DNA of 64,000 nt. Origin: Pseudoclavibacter terrae. GTDB taxonomy: Bacteria; Actinomycetota; Actinomycetes; Actinomycetales; Microbacteriaceae. Under the pieces are notes generated by a model. The model ran no database searches. It had not been told where the DNA came from and was given only the letters and a program-made list of their open reading frames with translations. This document shows, one piece after another, positions 7,160-15,638 of this stretch (the stretch's first letter is position 1; each line of letters begins with the position of its first letter). Position numbers and translations under genes: made by a program. Where the stretch lies: positions 620,001-684,000 of the forward strand of contig NZ_WBJX01000002.1 in the NCBI RefSeq assembly GCF_008831075.1, written 5' to 3'.

Positions 7160-8569
7160 CTACTCGAGGTAGTCGCGCAGCGACTGCGAACGCGACGGGT
7201 GGCGCAGCTTGGCCATGGTCTTCGACTCGATCTGGCGGATGCGCTCGCGAGTGACGCCGAACGTGTCGCCGATCTGGTCGAGCGTCTTCGGCATGCCGTC
7301 GCCGAGGCCGAAGCGCATGCGGATCACTCCAGCCTCACGCTCCGCGAGCGAGTCGAGGAGCGATTCGAGCTGACGCTGGAGCATGGTGAAGCTGACGGCG
7401 TCCGCAGGGACGACAGCCTCGGTGTCCTCGATGAGGTCTCCGAACTCGCTGTCACCGTCCTCACCGAGCGGCGTGTGCAACGAGATCGGCTCGCGGCCGT
7501 ACTTCTGCACCTCGACGACCTTCTCAGGCGTCATGTCGAGCTCCTTGGCGAGCTCTTCTGGCGTGGGCTCGCGGCCGAGGTCCTGCAGCATCTGACGCTG
7601 GACTCGGGCGAGCTTGTTGATGACCTCGACCATGTGCACCGGGATGCGGATCGTGCGCGCCTGGTCTGCCATGGCTCGCGTGATCGCCTGACGGATCCAC
7701 CAGGTGGCGTAGGTCGAGAACTTGAAGCCCTTCGTGTAGTCGAACTTCTCGACGGCACGGATGAGGCCCATGTTTCCCTCCTGGATGAGGTCCAGGAACT
7801 GCATTCCGCGCCCCGTGTAGCGCTTCGCGAGGCTGACGACGAGACGGAGGTTCGCTCCGAGGAGGTGGCTCTTCGCGCGGTCGCCGTCACGGGCAACCCA
7901 CTTCAGCTCGCGAACAAGCTGCTTGTCGAGCTCGCCCTCTTGCTCCTTGAGCTTCTCCGCGGCGAACAGTCCGGCCTCGATGCGCATGGCGAGGTCGACC
8001 TCTTCTGCCGCGTTCAGCAACGCGACCTTTCCGATCTGCTTGAGGTAGTCCTTGACCGGGTCGGCGGTCGCGCCCGTGATGGCAGCGGAATAGACCGGAG
8101 TCTCTTCCTCATCGTCGCTCGGCGTGAGGACGATCGCACCCTGGACGCGTGCCTTCTCGGCGTCAGCCTTGGCGTCCTTCGGATCGGCGGGCTTCACCGA
8201 GTCGTCATCGGACTCCGGGCTGTCGGCGACATCCGCGTCCTGGTCGACTTCTTCGATCTCAGCCTCGTCGACGCCGTCTTCTGGCTCGTCGCCGTCGACC
8301 TTCTTCTTCGCAGCTGCGCGCTTGCGAGGCGCCGCCTTCGCGGGTGCGCCATCGGCGGCAGCGGCAGCCTTGCGCTTCGCGGGCGCGCGCTTGGCGGCGG
8401 GCTTCTTCGCCGTCGCGGCGTCGTCAGTGGTGCTCTCGGTCTCGGCTGCGGCGCTTGCGTCGGCGCTCGCGTCCTTGACCGGCGTCGCGCGCTTGCGCGC
8501 TGGCGCCTTCTTGATGACTTCCTCGGTTGCTTCTGCAGTAGCCGTGGTAGCTCCCGTGCGTGTCGCCAT
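7160..8569 (-). CDS. rpoD: Primary sigma factor (RpoD/SigA)
   Basis: A 469-residue group 1 sigma factor. The first 150 or so residues are an Ala/Lys/Asp-rich extension typical of actinobacterial SigA/HrdB. Region 1.2 begins at [13 protein letters not shown]. Region 2 contains [35 protein letters not shown] and the -10-reading segment [19 protein letters not shown]. Region 3 and region 4.2 follow, with [20 protein letters not shown] reading the -35. It directs core RNA polymerase to housekeeping promoters, many of which in this window are TAnnnT boxes just before start codons. Start: ATG 8569 with GAGGGG about 8 nt upstream. Confidence 0.96.
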   Translation of the reverse strand: MATRTGATTATAEATEEVIKKAPARKRATPVKDASADASAAAETESTTDDAATAKKPAAKRAPAKRKAAAAADGAPAKAAPRKRAAAKKKVDGDEPEDGVDEAEIEEVDQDADVADSPESDDDSVKPADPKDAKADAEKARVQGAIVLTPSDDEEETPVYSAAITGATADPVKDYLKQIGKVALLNAAEEVDLAMRIEAGLFAAEKLKEQEGELDKQLVRELKWVARDGDRAKSHLLGANLRLVVSLAKRYTGRGMQFLDLIQEGNMGLIRAVEKFDYTKGFKFSTYATWWIRQAITRAMADQARTIRIPVHMVEVINKLARVQRQMLQDLGREPTPEELAKELDMTPEKVVEVQKYGREPISLHTPLGEDGDSEFGDLIEDTEAVVPADAVSFTMLQRQLESLLDSLAEREAGVIRMRFGLGDGMPKTLDQIGDTFGVTRERIRQIESKTMAKLRHPSRSQSLRDYLE

Positions 8570-8700
8570 GTTCAGACCCCTCTCGTCACGGTGCGGGCAT
8601 AAGGAAGGCCCTTGTCAAGTCTGCTCGAAGGCAGACCCGCAGGGTCCATCCGTTGATTATGGCACGGTTTCGGACGAAACCCTGGATTGCGGCCGTGCAT

Positions 8701-10017
8701 TCACAATCCGCGCCGTCCGGAACCGAACCATTTCCTGCCTATTGCAACCCAGATCGGGTCGATGATTATTCCCTCGTCGCGCGCCATGCGGCCTCGGGTG
8801 CGGCGACGACTGAGCAGGAGACCGCAGAGGCCGAGGAGCATGATGCCGGGGATCACCCAGAAGGCGAGCTTGTACTGCTGCCAGTCGACGGCGCCAGCGA
8901 CTCCGATCCCCAGCGCATCGAGGGAGATGCCGATGAGGAACATCGTCGTGAAGCTCGCGACGAAGCCGCCGACGTTCACGATGCCGGAGGCAGAGCCGAG
9001 GCTCGAGGCTGGGTTGAACGTGCGCGCGTAGTCGAAGCCGATCGCCGATCCGGAGCCGCCGATCCCCATGACGACGAGCAGCACGATCAGGAGCCAGAGG
9101 GGAGGCAGACCCGGCCAGAGCAGCATCGCGACCCAGACGACGAGGATGAGGAGCGCGCAGATGAGCACGAGGTTCGAGCGTCTCAGGGGGTAGCGCCCCG
9201 TCAGGACGCCGAGGAAGGGACCGAGCACCATGCCGGCGAGCACGATGACCGGCAGGAGCGACGACGCGACAGCAGGATCGAGGCCGAGGCCTTGGGTCAT
9301 GAGCGGGTACCCCCAGAGCAGGCCGAAGACCGTGCCAGGGAACTGGGTCGTGAAGTGCGCCCAGAATCCGAGCCTCGTGCCAGGGCGCTTGGCGGCCTGG
9401 CCGACTTTGCCGAGGACGCCGCGAACGCTGATCGCCTCACCCGCACGGCGCAGTTCGGGGCTATCACGCAGGAAGACGGCCACGGCCACGGCCGTCACGA
9501 CCGCGAGGCTCGCAACCGAGAGGAAGGCAGGCGTCCATGACGTGGTTCGGAGCAGGAACCCGAATGGCACCGCGGAGAGCACCTGACCGAGCTGACCCAG
9601 GTTGCCGTACCACTGCACGAAGATCGGCACCCGGCGCGGCGGGAACCACGCGGCGATGATGCGGAGGCCGGAGACGAACGTCGTCGCGTCCCCGGCACCG
9701 ACGAGCATCCGGCCCAGGACCGCGACGCCGAGCTCCGGTGCCAGCGCCACGATCAGCTGGCCACCCGACATCAGCAGGGCGCCGACCAGGATCAATCGCG
9801 ACGGCCCGAACCTGTCGAGCAGCATGCCGACGGGGATCTGCAGCGCCGCGTAGACCGCCAACTGTGCGACCGCCAACGTGGAGAGTGCGGTCGCGCCGAC
9901 GTCGAAGCGCTCACTCGCGAGCACGCCGGCGACCCCGAGCGACGAGCGCTGCGTCACGGCGACCATGTATGCAGTCGCCGTGATGGCGAACATCGCGGGA
10001 GCAAGACGAGGGTTCAT
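8701..10017 (-). CDS. MFS transporter
   Basis: A 438-residue membrane protein with about 12 hydrophobic segments, and the MFS motif between helices 2 and 3 (GMLLDRFGPSRLILVG). It resembles drug/anion-type or sugar-phosphate-type MFS antiporters; the substrate cannot be read from the sequence. It ends in a basic cytoplasmic tail (SRRRTRGRMARDEG). It lies upstream of rpoD on the same strand with a 131-bp gap, so it is probably a separate transcript. The ATG at 10017 is preceded by an AGGCGAG ribosome-binding-like stretch. Confidence 0.85.
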   Translation of the reverse strand: MNPRLAPAMFAITATAYMVAVTQRSSLGVAGVLASERFDVGATALSTLAVAQLAVYAALQIPVGMLLDRFGPSRLILVGALLMSGGQLIVALAPELGVAVLGRMLVGAGDATTFVSGLRIIAAWFPPRRVPIFVQWYGNLGQLGQVLSAVPFGFLLRTTSWTPAFLSVASLAVVTAVAVAVFLRDSPELRRAGEAISVRGVLGKVGQAAKRPGTRLGFWAHFTTQFPGTVFGLLWGYPLMTQGLGLDPAVASSLLPVIVLAGMVLGPFLGVLTGRYPLRRSNLVLICALLILVVWVAMLLWPGLPPLWLLIVLLVVMGIGGSGSAIGFDYARTFNPASSLGSASGIVNVGGFVASFTTMFLIGISLDALGIGVAGAVDWQQYKLAFWVIPGIMLLGLCGLLLSRRRTRGRMARDEGIIIDPIWVAIGRKWFGSGRRGL

Positions 10018-10043
10018 CTCGCCTATTCTCTCGTGTCGGCGAG

Positions 10044-10073
10044 CCGGCCGATCACGCTCTGCCGATCGGCCGG
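10044..10073. terminator. Hairpin downstream of the PAC2 gene
   Basis: A perfect 10-bp inverted repeat CCGGCCGATC / GATCGGCCGG around a 10-nt loop. It lies 3' of the minus-strand PAC2 gene and just upstream of the MFS gene. No long T-run is visible. Confidence 0.5.
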
Positions 10074-10137
10074 TTCCTCAGCCGATCAGACGCAGAGAAC
10101 GTCCGGCGCGGCGGCGAGGCCTCGCCCCACGTTCGGC

Positions 10138-11052
10138 TCAGGCGTCGTCGTCTCGACCGAGCGCCAGGTAGCGCTCGATCTCGGCGGCGAGCTGGTCAGC
10201 GGAAGGCAGCTCCCCTGCCGCGTCCTCGAAGTCGTTGCTCACGGCGAGATTCTGGAGGTACGCATCATGCTGCGTCTCAAGGGCGTGGATGAGCTTCTGC
10301 CCGTCGGGATTCGACTCGAGCTCAGCATCCACCCCGGCACGGAAGGTGCGGTCGCGCTCACGCAGGGCCTCGGTCGCGATCATGCGGCCCGTCGCGCTGC
10401 CGAGCGCGGAGAGCGCCGCAACGGCGCCCGCCGGTACCGACGAGTCCGCGACGTAGTGCGGGATGAGCATCGCGAGGCTGAGCACGGGATGCCCCAGCTC
10501 CTCCGCACGAACCTGGAAGTACTGCATCACGTGCGCCGGGGCCTCGGTGGTCGGATTCCATACCGACAGGGAATCGACGAGCTCCTCTCGGTTGCCTGTC
10601 GCCGCGATGCGGATCGGACGCGTGTGCGGCACCGGCATCGGCACGGCATGGACCCACGTCGTCGACGAGACCTCGAGCGCGTCGACCGCGCTCACGAGCG
10701 CCTCGCTGAAGAGGCGCCAGCGGTAGTCGGGTTCGAAGCCGGACAGGAACAGGAACTCCTGACCGAGCTCGTCCGTGACGAGACGCAGATCGAGCCTCGG
10801 CTCCGTCACAGACTTCACGCGCCCGTTCGACACGGACACGATCGGGCGGCGCGCCCGGTAGTCGTACAACTCGTCGACATCGAACTCGGCGACGATCCGT
10901 GCGTCCTCATCCAGCCCGACGATCTCATCTGAGACCTGCGCGGCCACGGCACCCGCGTCGTGACCGCCACGCAGCGCCACGATGAGGGGCAGACCAGCAG
11001 GCACGTCATGCCATGCGGCAGCCACTCGGAAGATGCGCTCAGTCTCGCTCAT
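10138..11052 (-). CDS. PAC2 family protein
   Basis: A 304-residue protein matching the bacterial PAC2 family, named for similarity to a eukaryotic proteasome assembly chaperone. Visible family features are the N-terminal LIVALRGGHDAG with DVDELYDYRARRP, followed by FLSGFEPDYRWRLFSEAL. The biochemical role in bacteria is not established. The open frame extends further upstream, but that part overlaps pepA antisense and has no start signal. ATG 11052 sits 7 nt after a TAGCAT -10 box, indicating leaderless translation. It is divergent from pepA, as is usual in Actinobacteria. Confidence 0.85.
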   Translation of the reverse strand: MSETERIFRVAAAWHDVPAGLPLIVALRGGHDAGAVAAQVSDEIVGLDEDARIVAEFDVDELYDYRARRPIVSVSNGRVKSVTEPRLDLRLVTDELGQEFLFLSGFEPDYRWRLFSEALVSAVDALEVSSTTWVHAVPMPVPHTRPIRIAATGNREELVDSLSVWNPTTEAPAHVMQYFQVRAEELGHPVLSLAMLIPHYVADSSVPAGAVAALSALGSATGRMIATEALRERDRTFRAGVDAELESNPDGQKLIHALETQHDAYLQNLAVSNDFEDAAGELPSADQLAAEIERYLALGRDDDA

Positions 11053-11059
11053 ACGCACA

Positions 11060-11065
11060 ATGCTA
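11060..11065 (-). promoter_or_regulatory. Leaderless -10 element of the PAC2 gene
   Basis: TAGCAT on the minus strand, followed by 7 nt and then the ATG at 11052. Transcription would start at or next to the start codon. Confidence 0.6.
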
Positions 11066-11141
11066 GGTCGGAACGCTGACCCCTGCGCGGGCGTTCGCGC
11101 TTGGCGCACGAGCCCGCCAGCCTCGCCCCTCGGGCCCGCAA

Positions 11142-11147
11142 TAGGCT
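11142..11147 (+). promoter_or_regulatory. Leaderless -10 element of pepA
   Basis: TAGGCT followed by exactly 7 nt and ATG 11155. No Shine-Dalgarno sequence precedes the ATG, so a leaderless mRNA is expected. Confidence 0.65.
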
Positions 11148-11154
11148 TGCGTGC

Positions 11155-12621
11155 ATGACGCACGCCATCCTCGAACTCGCCGAATCCGCCCCCGACGCAC
11201 AGCTGCTGGTGCTCCCAGTACTCCGACTCGATGACGCTCTGACGATCTCCGCTCCCCCTGGGCTCCCGGACCTGGGGCCGTCGCTCGAGGCGACCGGGTT
11301 CCGCGGGAAGAGCGGCGAGACGCAGAAGATCGCGGTCCCGCACGAGGGTGGGGTGCGTGCCGCCATAGCGCTCGGGCTCGGCGACGGCAGCGACGAGGAG
11401 CAGGCGCGACGCGCGGGAGGGGCGCTCGCTCGCGCCGCGGGAACGTCGGCGGTCGCGATCGACGCGGATGCGCTCGAGCCGGCCATCCGCCAGGCGGTCC
11501 TGCTCGGTGCGCTGCTCGCCAGCTATCGCTTCACCGCCTACAAGTCGGAACTCGACGACGACGCGCTCACGACCATCACGGTCGTCACGGGTGACCGAGA
11601 CCGCGCCGCCGCGGAGAACGCGCGTGCCACGACGCTCGCGAACGCCGTCGCTCTCGTCCAGGACGCCGTCAACACGCCGCCGAACGACCTCCCGCCCGCC
11701 GCACTGGCCGACATCGCACTGCGAGTCGCCCACGAGAACGGCTTCGAGTCCCGCGTCTGGGACGAACAGCAGCTGCGTGACGGCGGGTACGGCGGTCTGA
11801 CCGCCGTCGGCCAGGGGTCCTCACGTGGCCCCCGCCTGGTCCGCCTCGCCTATCGCCCAGAAGGAGCTGAGCTGCACATCGCGCTCGTGGGGAAGGGAAT
11901 CACCTTCGACACGGGTGGCCTGTCGCTCAAGCCCGCCGCCTCCATGGTCGGGATGAAGTTCGACATGGCCGGCGCCGCGACCATCATCGGAGTCCTCCAG
12001 GCAGCCGCCGAGCTCGGCATCCAGGTCGCCGTCACCGGGTGGCTGTGCATCGCTGAGAACATGCCGTCGAGCACGGCCACGCGTCCAGACGACGTCGTGA
12101 CCATCTACGGGGGCAAGACCGTCGAGATCACCAACACCGATGCCGAAGGACGCATCGTGATGGCGGACGGCATCGCGGCCGCGAGCGAGGAGCACCCCGA
12201 CCTCATCATCGACATCGCGACGCTCACGGGAGCACAGGTCGTCGCACTCGGCGACCGCACGACCGCTGTCATGGGCAACGACGACGCGTGGATCCGCAGC
12301 GTCGTCGACGCGTCACGCTCCGTCGGCGAACCCTCGTGGGCGATGCCGATCCCCGAGGAAGTCGGCGACACCTTGAAGTCGCCCGTCGCGGACCTCGCGA
12401 ACATGCGCTCCGGCAACCGCTCGGCGGGCATGCTCGTCGCCGCGGCGTTCCTCGAGCGATTCGTCGGCGACCGCGCCGACGGAAGCGGAGCCCTCCCCTG
12501 GGTGCACCTCGACATCGCCGGCCCGTCCAACAACGAGTCGGCGGCCTACGGCTACGTGCCCAAGGGCGCGACCGGGGTCATGCTGCGCACGCTCATCGCG
12601 TTGCTCGAGGCACGTGCCTGA
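11155..12621 (+). CDS. pepA: Leucyl aminopeptidase (M17 family)
   Basis: A 488-residue M17 cytosolic aminopeptidase that removes N-terminal residues from peptides using two divalent metals. The C-terminal catalytic domain shows GKGITFDTGGLSLKP (metal and catalytic lysine segment), MKFDMAGAATIIG, and the signature NTDAEGRIVMADG. The N-terminal domain is variable, as usual. The start at ATG 11155, not the upstream GTG at 11101, is chosen because a TAGGCT -10 box lies 7 nt before it. Alone on its strand, it is followed after about 120 bp by lpdA. Confidence 0.93.
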   Translation: MTHAILELAESAPDAQLLVLPVLRLDDALTISAPPGLPDLGPSLEATGFRGKSGETQKIAVPHEGGVRAAIALGLGDGSDEEQARRAGGALARAAGTSAVAIDADALEPAIRQAVLLGALLASYRFTAYKSELDDDALTTITVVTGDRDRAAAENARATTLANAVALVQDAVNTPPNDLPPAALADIALRVAHENGFESRVWDEQQLRDGGYGGLTAVGQGSSRGPRLVRLAYRPEGAELHIALVGKGITFDTGGLSLKPAASMVGMKFDMAGAATIIGVLQAAAELGIQVAVTGWLCIAENMPSSTATRPDDVVTIYGGKTVEITNTDAEGRIVMADGIAAASEEHPDLIIDIATLTGAQVVALGDRTTAVMGNDDAWIRSVVDASRSVGEPSWAMPIPEEVGDTLKSPVADLANMRSGNRSAGMLVAAAFLERFVGDRADGSGALPWVHLDIAGPSNNESAAYGYVPKGATGVMLRTLIALLEARA

Positions 12622-12739
12622 GCTGGTTATTCCTGCCAGTTCGACGCGTGTAGGCTTCTCTGAGGGGTAATTTCGCCGCGCGTGGCGACCACAGACCGGC
12701 CGCCGCTTCTCTATGAATTCCATTGAGGGAGTTTTCCGG

Positions 12740-14113
12740 GTGTCAGAACACAATTTCGACCTCGTCGTCCTTGGCGGAGGAAGTGCGGGATACGCCGCAG
12801 CTATCCGCGCCGTTCAGCTGGGCTCAACCGTCGCTCTCGTTGAGAAGGACAAGCTCGGAGGCACGTGCCTCCACCGTGGCTGCGTGCCTACGAAGGCCAT
12901 GCTCCACGCTGCAGAGCTTGCAGACAACGCACACGAAGCCGCATCCGTCGGCGTGCTGACCGAATTCCAGGGCGTCGACATCGAGAAGGTCAACGCCTTC
13001 CGCGAGGGCATCGTCGCCAGCAAGTTCAAGGGCCTGCAGGGTCTCCTGAAGGCCAAGGGCGTCACCGTCTTCCAGGGCGAGGGAAAGCTCGTCTCTCCCA
13101 CGAGCGTCCAGGTCGGCGACGACACCCTCACGGGAAAGAACGTGGTCCTCGCGACCGGCTCCTTCTCGCGCTCGCTCCCCGGCCTCGAGATCTCGGGCAA
13201 CGTCATCACGAGCGAGCAGGCGCTCGAGCTCACCTGGCTCCCGAACCGCGTCGTCATCCTCGGCGGCGGCGTCATCGGCCTCGAGTTCGCCAGCGTCTGG
13301 CGCTCCTTCGGCGTCGAGGTGACGATCGTCGAGGGCCTCAAGCACCTCGCGCCCGCCGAAGAGGAGTCCGTCTCCAAGCAGCTCGAGCGTGCGTACAAGA
13401 AGCGCGGCATCGACTTCAAGCTCGGTGTCCGCTTCAAGGGCGTCACGCAGGACGACTACGGCGTGCACGTCGAGCTCGAGTCCGGTGACGTGCTCGACGC
13501 GGACCTGCTCCTCGTCGCAGTCGGCCGCGGCCCCGTCACTGCGGGCATCGGCCTCGAGGAGGTCGGCGTCACGACCGACCGCGGCTTCGTCCCGGTGGAT
13601 GAGACGCTCCAGACCAACGTTCCCGGTGTCTACGCCATCGGCGACATCGTTCCCGGTCTCCAGCTCGCACACCGCAGCTACCAGCACGGCATCTTCGTCG
13701 CCGAGCAGATCGCCGGCCTCAACCCCGTTCAGGTCGAGGACATCAACATCCCCAAGATCACCTACTCCGACCCTGAGATCGCCTCCGTCGGCTACTCCGA
13801 GGTCAAGGCCAAGGAGAAGTTCGGCGACGACGCGATCTCCACCGCCGAGTACAACCTCGCGGGCAACGCGAAGAGCTCGATCCTCGGCACGAGCGGAACG
13901 GTCAAGCTGGTCCGCGTCAACGACGGCCCGATCGTCGGCGTCCACATGATCGGTGGCCGCGTCGGCGAGCTCGTCAGCGAAGCTCAGCTCATCGTCAACT
14001 GGGAGGCCTACCCAGAGGACGTCGCACACCTCATCCACGCCCACCCGACGCAGGGTGAGACGATCGGCGAAGCAGCCCGTCTGCTCGCCGGTGTCCCGCT
14101 GCACGCCCTCTGA
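12740..14113 (+). CDS. lpdA: Dihydrolipoyl dehydrogenase (E3)
   Basis: A 457-residue FAD/NAD disulfide oxidoreductase that reoxidises dihydrolipoamide in 2-oxoacid dehydrogenase complexes. It shows the FAD Rossmann motif LVVLGGGSAGYAAA, the redox disulfide GGTCLHRGC (Cys43, Cys48), the NAD-binding VVILGGGVIGLEFAS, the second FAD motif VYAIGDIV, and the C-terminal active-site HAHPTQGE. Start: GTG 12740 with GAGGGAG 8 nt upstream; an in-frame ATG at 12713 is not preceded by a comparable site. A TAGGCT box at 12651-12656 may be the -10. sucB follows after 32 bp, so the two are probably co-transcribed. Confidence 0.94.
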   Translation: MSEHNFDLVVLGGGSAGYAAAIRAVQLGSTVALVEKDKLGGTCLHRGCVPTKAMLHAAELADNAHEAASVGVLTEFQGVDIEKVNAFREGIVASKFKGLQGLLKAKGVTVFQGEGKLVSPTSVQVGDDTLTGKNVVLATGSFSRSLPGLEISGNVITSEQALELTWLPNRVVILGGGVIGLEFASVWRSFGVEVTIVEGLKHLAPAEEESVSKQLERAYKKRGIDFKLGVRFKGVTQDDYGVHVELESGDVLDADLLLVAVGRGPVTAGIGLEEVGVTTDRGFVPVDETLQTNVPGVYAIGDIVPGLQLAHRSYQHGIFVAEQIAGLNPVQVEDINIPKITYSDPEIASVGYSEVKAKEKFGDDAISTAEYNLAGNAKSSILGTSGTVKLVRVNDGPIVGVHMIGGRVGELVSEAQLIVNWEAYPEDVAHLIHAHPTQGETIGEAARLLAGVPLHAL

Positions 14114-14145
14114 CCCGCCAGAACCACTCAAGGAGAACCAACATC

Positions 14146-15621
14146 ATGAGCGAAGACGTAACGCTCCCGGCACTCGGCGAGAGTGTCACAGAAGGAACCG
14201 TCACCCGTTGGCTGAAGAGCGTCGGCGACACCGTCGAGGTCGACGAGCCGCTGCTCGAGGTCTCGACTGACAAGGTCGACACCGAGATCCCGTCGCCGAT
14301 CGCCGGCGTCCTCGAGGAGATCCTCGTCGGAGAAGACGAGACCGTCGAGGTCGGCGCCGTCCTCGCACGCCTCGGTGACGGCTCAGGTGCGGCCTCTTCC
14401 GACGACAGCGCCCCTGCCGAGGCCGAGGCCGAGCCAGAGGTCGAGGAGGCGGCGGAAGCCACCTCGCAGCCCGCCGCGGCTCCTGAGACCGAAGAGGCAC
14501 CCGCCGAAAAGGAAGACGAGGGCTACGCCGAGCCGGCTCCCGAGAAGGAGACGACGTCTGAGGCTCCTGCCAAGGAGGCGGCGACGCCCGCAGCCCAGAC
14601 CGCGCAGCAGTCCGCATCAGCTCCGAAGCCGCCGGCACAGCCCAAGCAGCCCTCGCAGCCGAAGCAGAGCGGTGACTCGGCCCAGGCCGCGTCCAGCTCC
14701 GACCCGCGTTACGTGACGCCGCTTGTCCGCAAGCTGGCTGCCGACGCAGGCGTCGACCTCTCGAAGGTCCAGGGCACGGGCGTCGGTGGACGCATCCGCA
14801 AGGAGGACGTCGTCGCGTTCGCCGAGTCGAGCAAGAGCGCAGCTCCCGCGCAGGCCGCTTCGGCTGGCACGCCGGGCGAGCCGACTCCGTTCGAGGTCTC
14901 CGAGCTGCGTGGCACGACAGCGAAGATGTCGCGTCTCCGCAAGGTCGTCGCCGAGCGTGCGGTGGCGTCGATGAACTCGACGGCTCAGCTCACGACGGTC
15001 GTCGAGGTCGACGTGACTCGAATCGCGCAGCTCCGTGATCGCGTCAAGGGCGACTTCCACTCGAAGACGGGCAACAAGCTCTCGTTCCTGCCGTTCTTCA
15101 CGCTGGCGGCGGCCGAGGCTCTGCAGAGCTTCCCGATCATCAACTCCACGGTCGACGGTGACTCCATCGTCTACCCGGAGTCCGAGAACATCGCCATGGC
15201 GGTCGACACGGAGCGCGGACTGCTCACGCCGGTCATCAAGAAGGCGTCGGAGCTCGACATCGCGGGTCTCGCCGGTCAGATCGCTGACCTCGCGGAGCGC
15301 ACGCGCGACAACAAGCTGCTCCCCGATGAGCTTGCCGGTGGCACGTTCACCGTCACGAACACGGGTTCGCGTGGCGCGCTGTTCGACACGCCAGTCGTCT
15401 TCCTCCCGCAGAGCGCGATCCTCGGTACCGGGATCGTCGCGAAGCGTCCCGCGGTCGTCAAGACGGCCGATGGGCAGGAGTCGATCGCGATTCGCTCGCT
15501 CGTCTTCCTCGCGCTGAGCTACGACCACCGCATCATCGACGGTGCGGACGCGGCTCGCTTCCTCTCGCAGATCAAGAACCGCCTCGAAGAGGGCGCGTTC
15601 GAGGGCAACCTCGGGATCTAG
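14146..15621 (+). CDS. sucB: 2-oxoglutarate dehydrogenase E2 (dihydrolipoamide succinyltransferase)
   Basis: A 491-residue E2 acyltransferase. It has a single N-terminal lipoyl domain (residues 1-78, lipoyl Lys43 in STDKVDTEI), then a long Ala/Pro/Glu/Lys-rich linker (about 80-185). A peripheral-subunit-binding domain follows (VTPLVRKLAADAGVDL...GVGGRIRKEDV), then the catalytic trimer-forming domain ending in SYDHRIIDGADAARFL with the HxxxD active site. It transfers the acyl group from lipoamide to CoA. Its position just after lpdA supports an E2-E3 operon. Whether the acyl group is succinyl, as named, or another 2-oxoacid product is inferred from overall similarity. Confidence 0.9.
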   Translation: MSEDVTLPALGESVTEGTVTRWLKSVGDTVEVDEPLLEVSTDKVDTEIPSPIAGVLEEILVGEDETVEVGAVLARLGDGSGAASSDDSAPAEAEAEPEVEEAAEATSQPAAAPETEEAPAEKEDEGYAEPAPEKETTSEAPAKEAATPAAQTAQQSASAPKPPAQPKQPSQPKQSGDSAQAASSSDPRYVTPLVRKLAADAGVDLSKVQGTGVGGRIRKEDVVAFAESSKSAAPAQAASAGTPGEPTPFEVSELRGTTAKMSRLRKVVAERAVASMNSTAQLTTVVEVDVTRIAQLRDRVKGDFHSKTGNKLSFLPFFTLAAAEALQSFPIINSTVDGDSIVYPESENIAMAVDTERGLLTPVIKKASELDIAGLAGQIADLAERTRDNKLLPDELAGGTFTVTNTGSRGALFDTPVVFLPQSAILGTGIVAKRPAVVKTADGQESIAIRSLVFLALSYDHRIIDGADAARFLSQIKNRLEEGAFEGNLGI

Positions 15622-15638
15622 CAGCGTTCTCGAGCGGC

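Noticed and set aside
10138-11733. 531-codon extension of the PAC2 frame
   Set aside because: The extra 227 codons are antisense to pepA and have no start signal; the TAGCAT/7-nt leaderless signal fixes the start at 11052.
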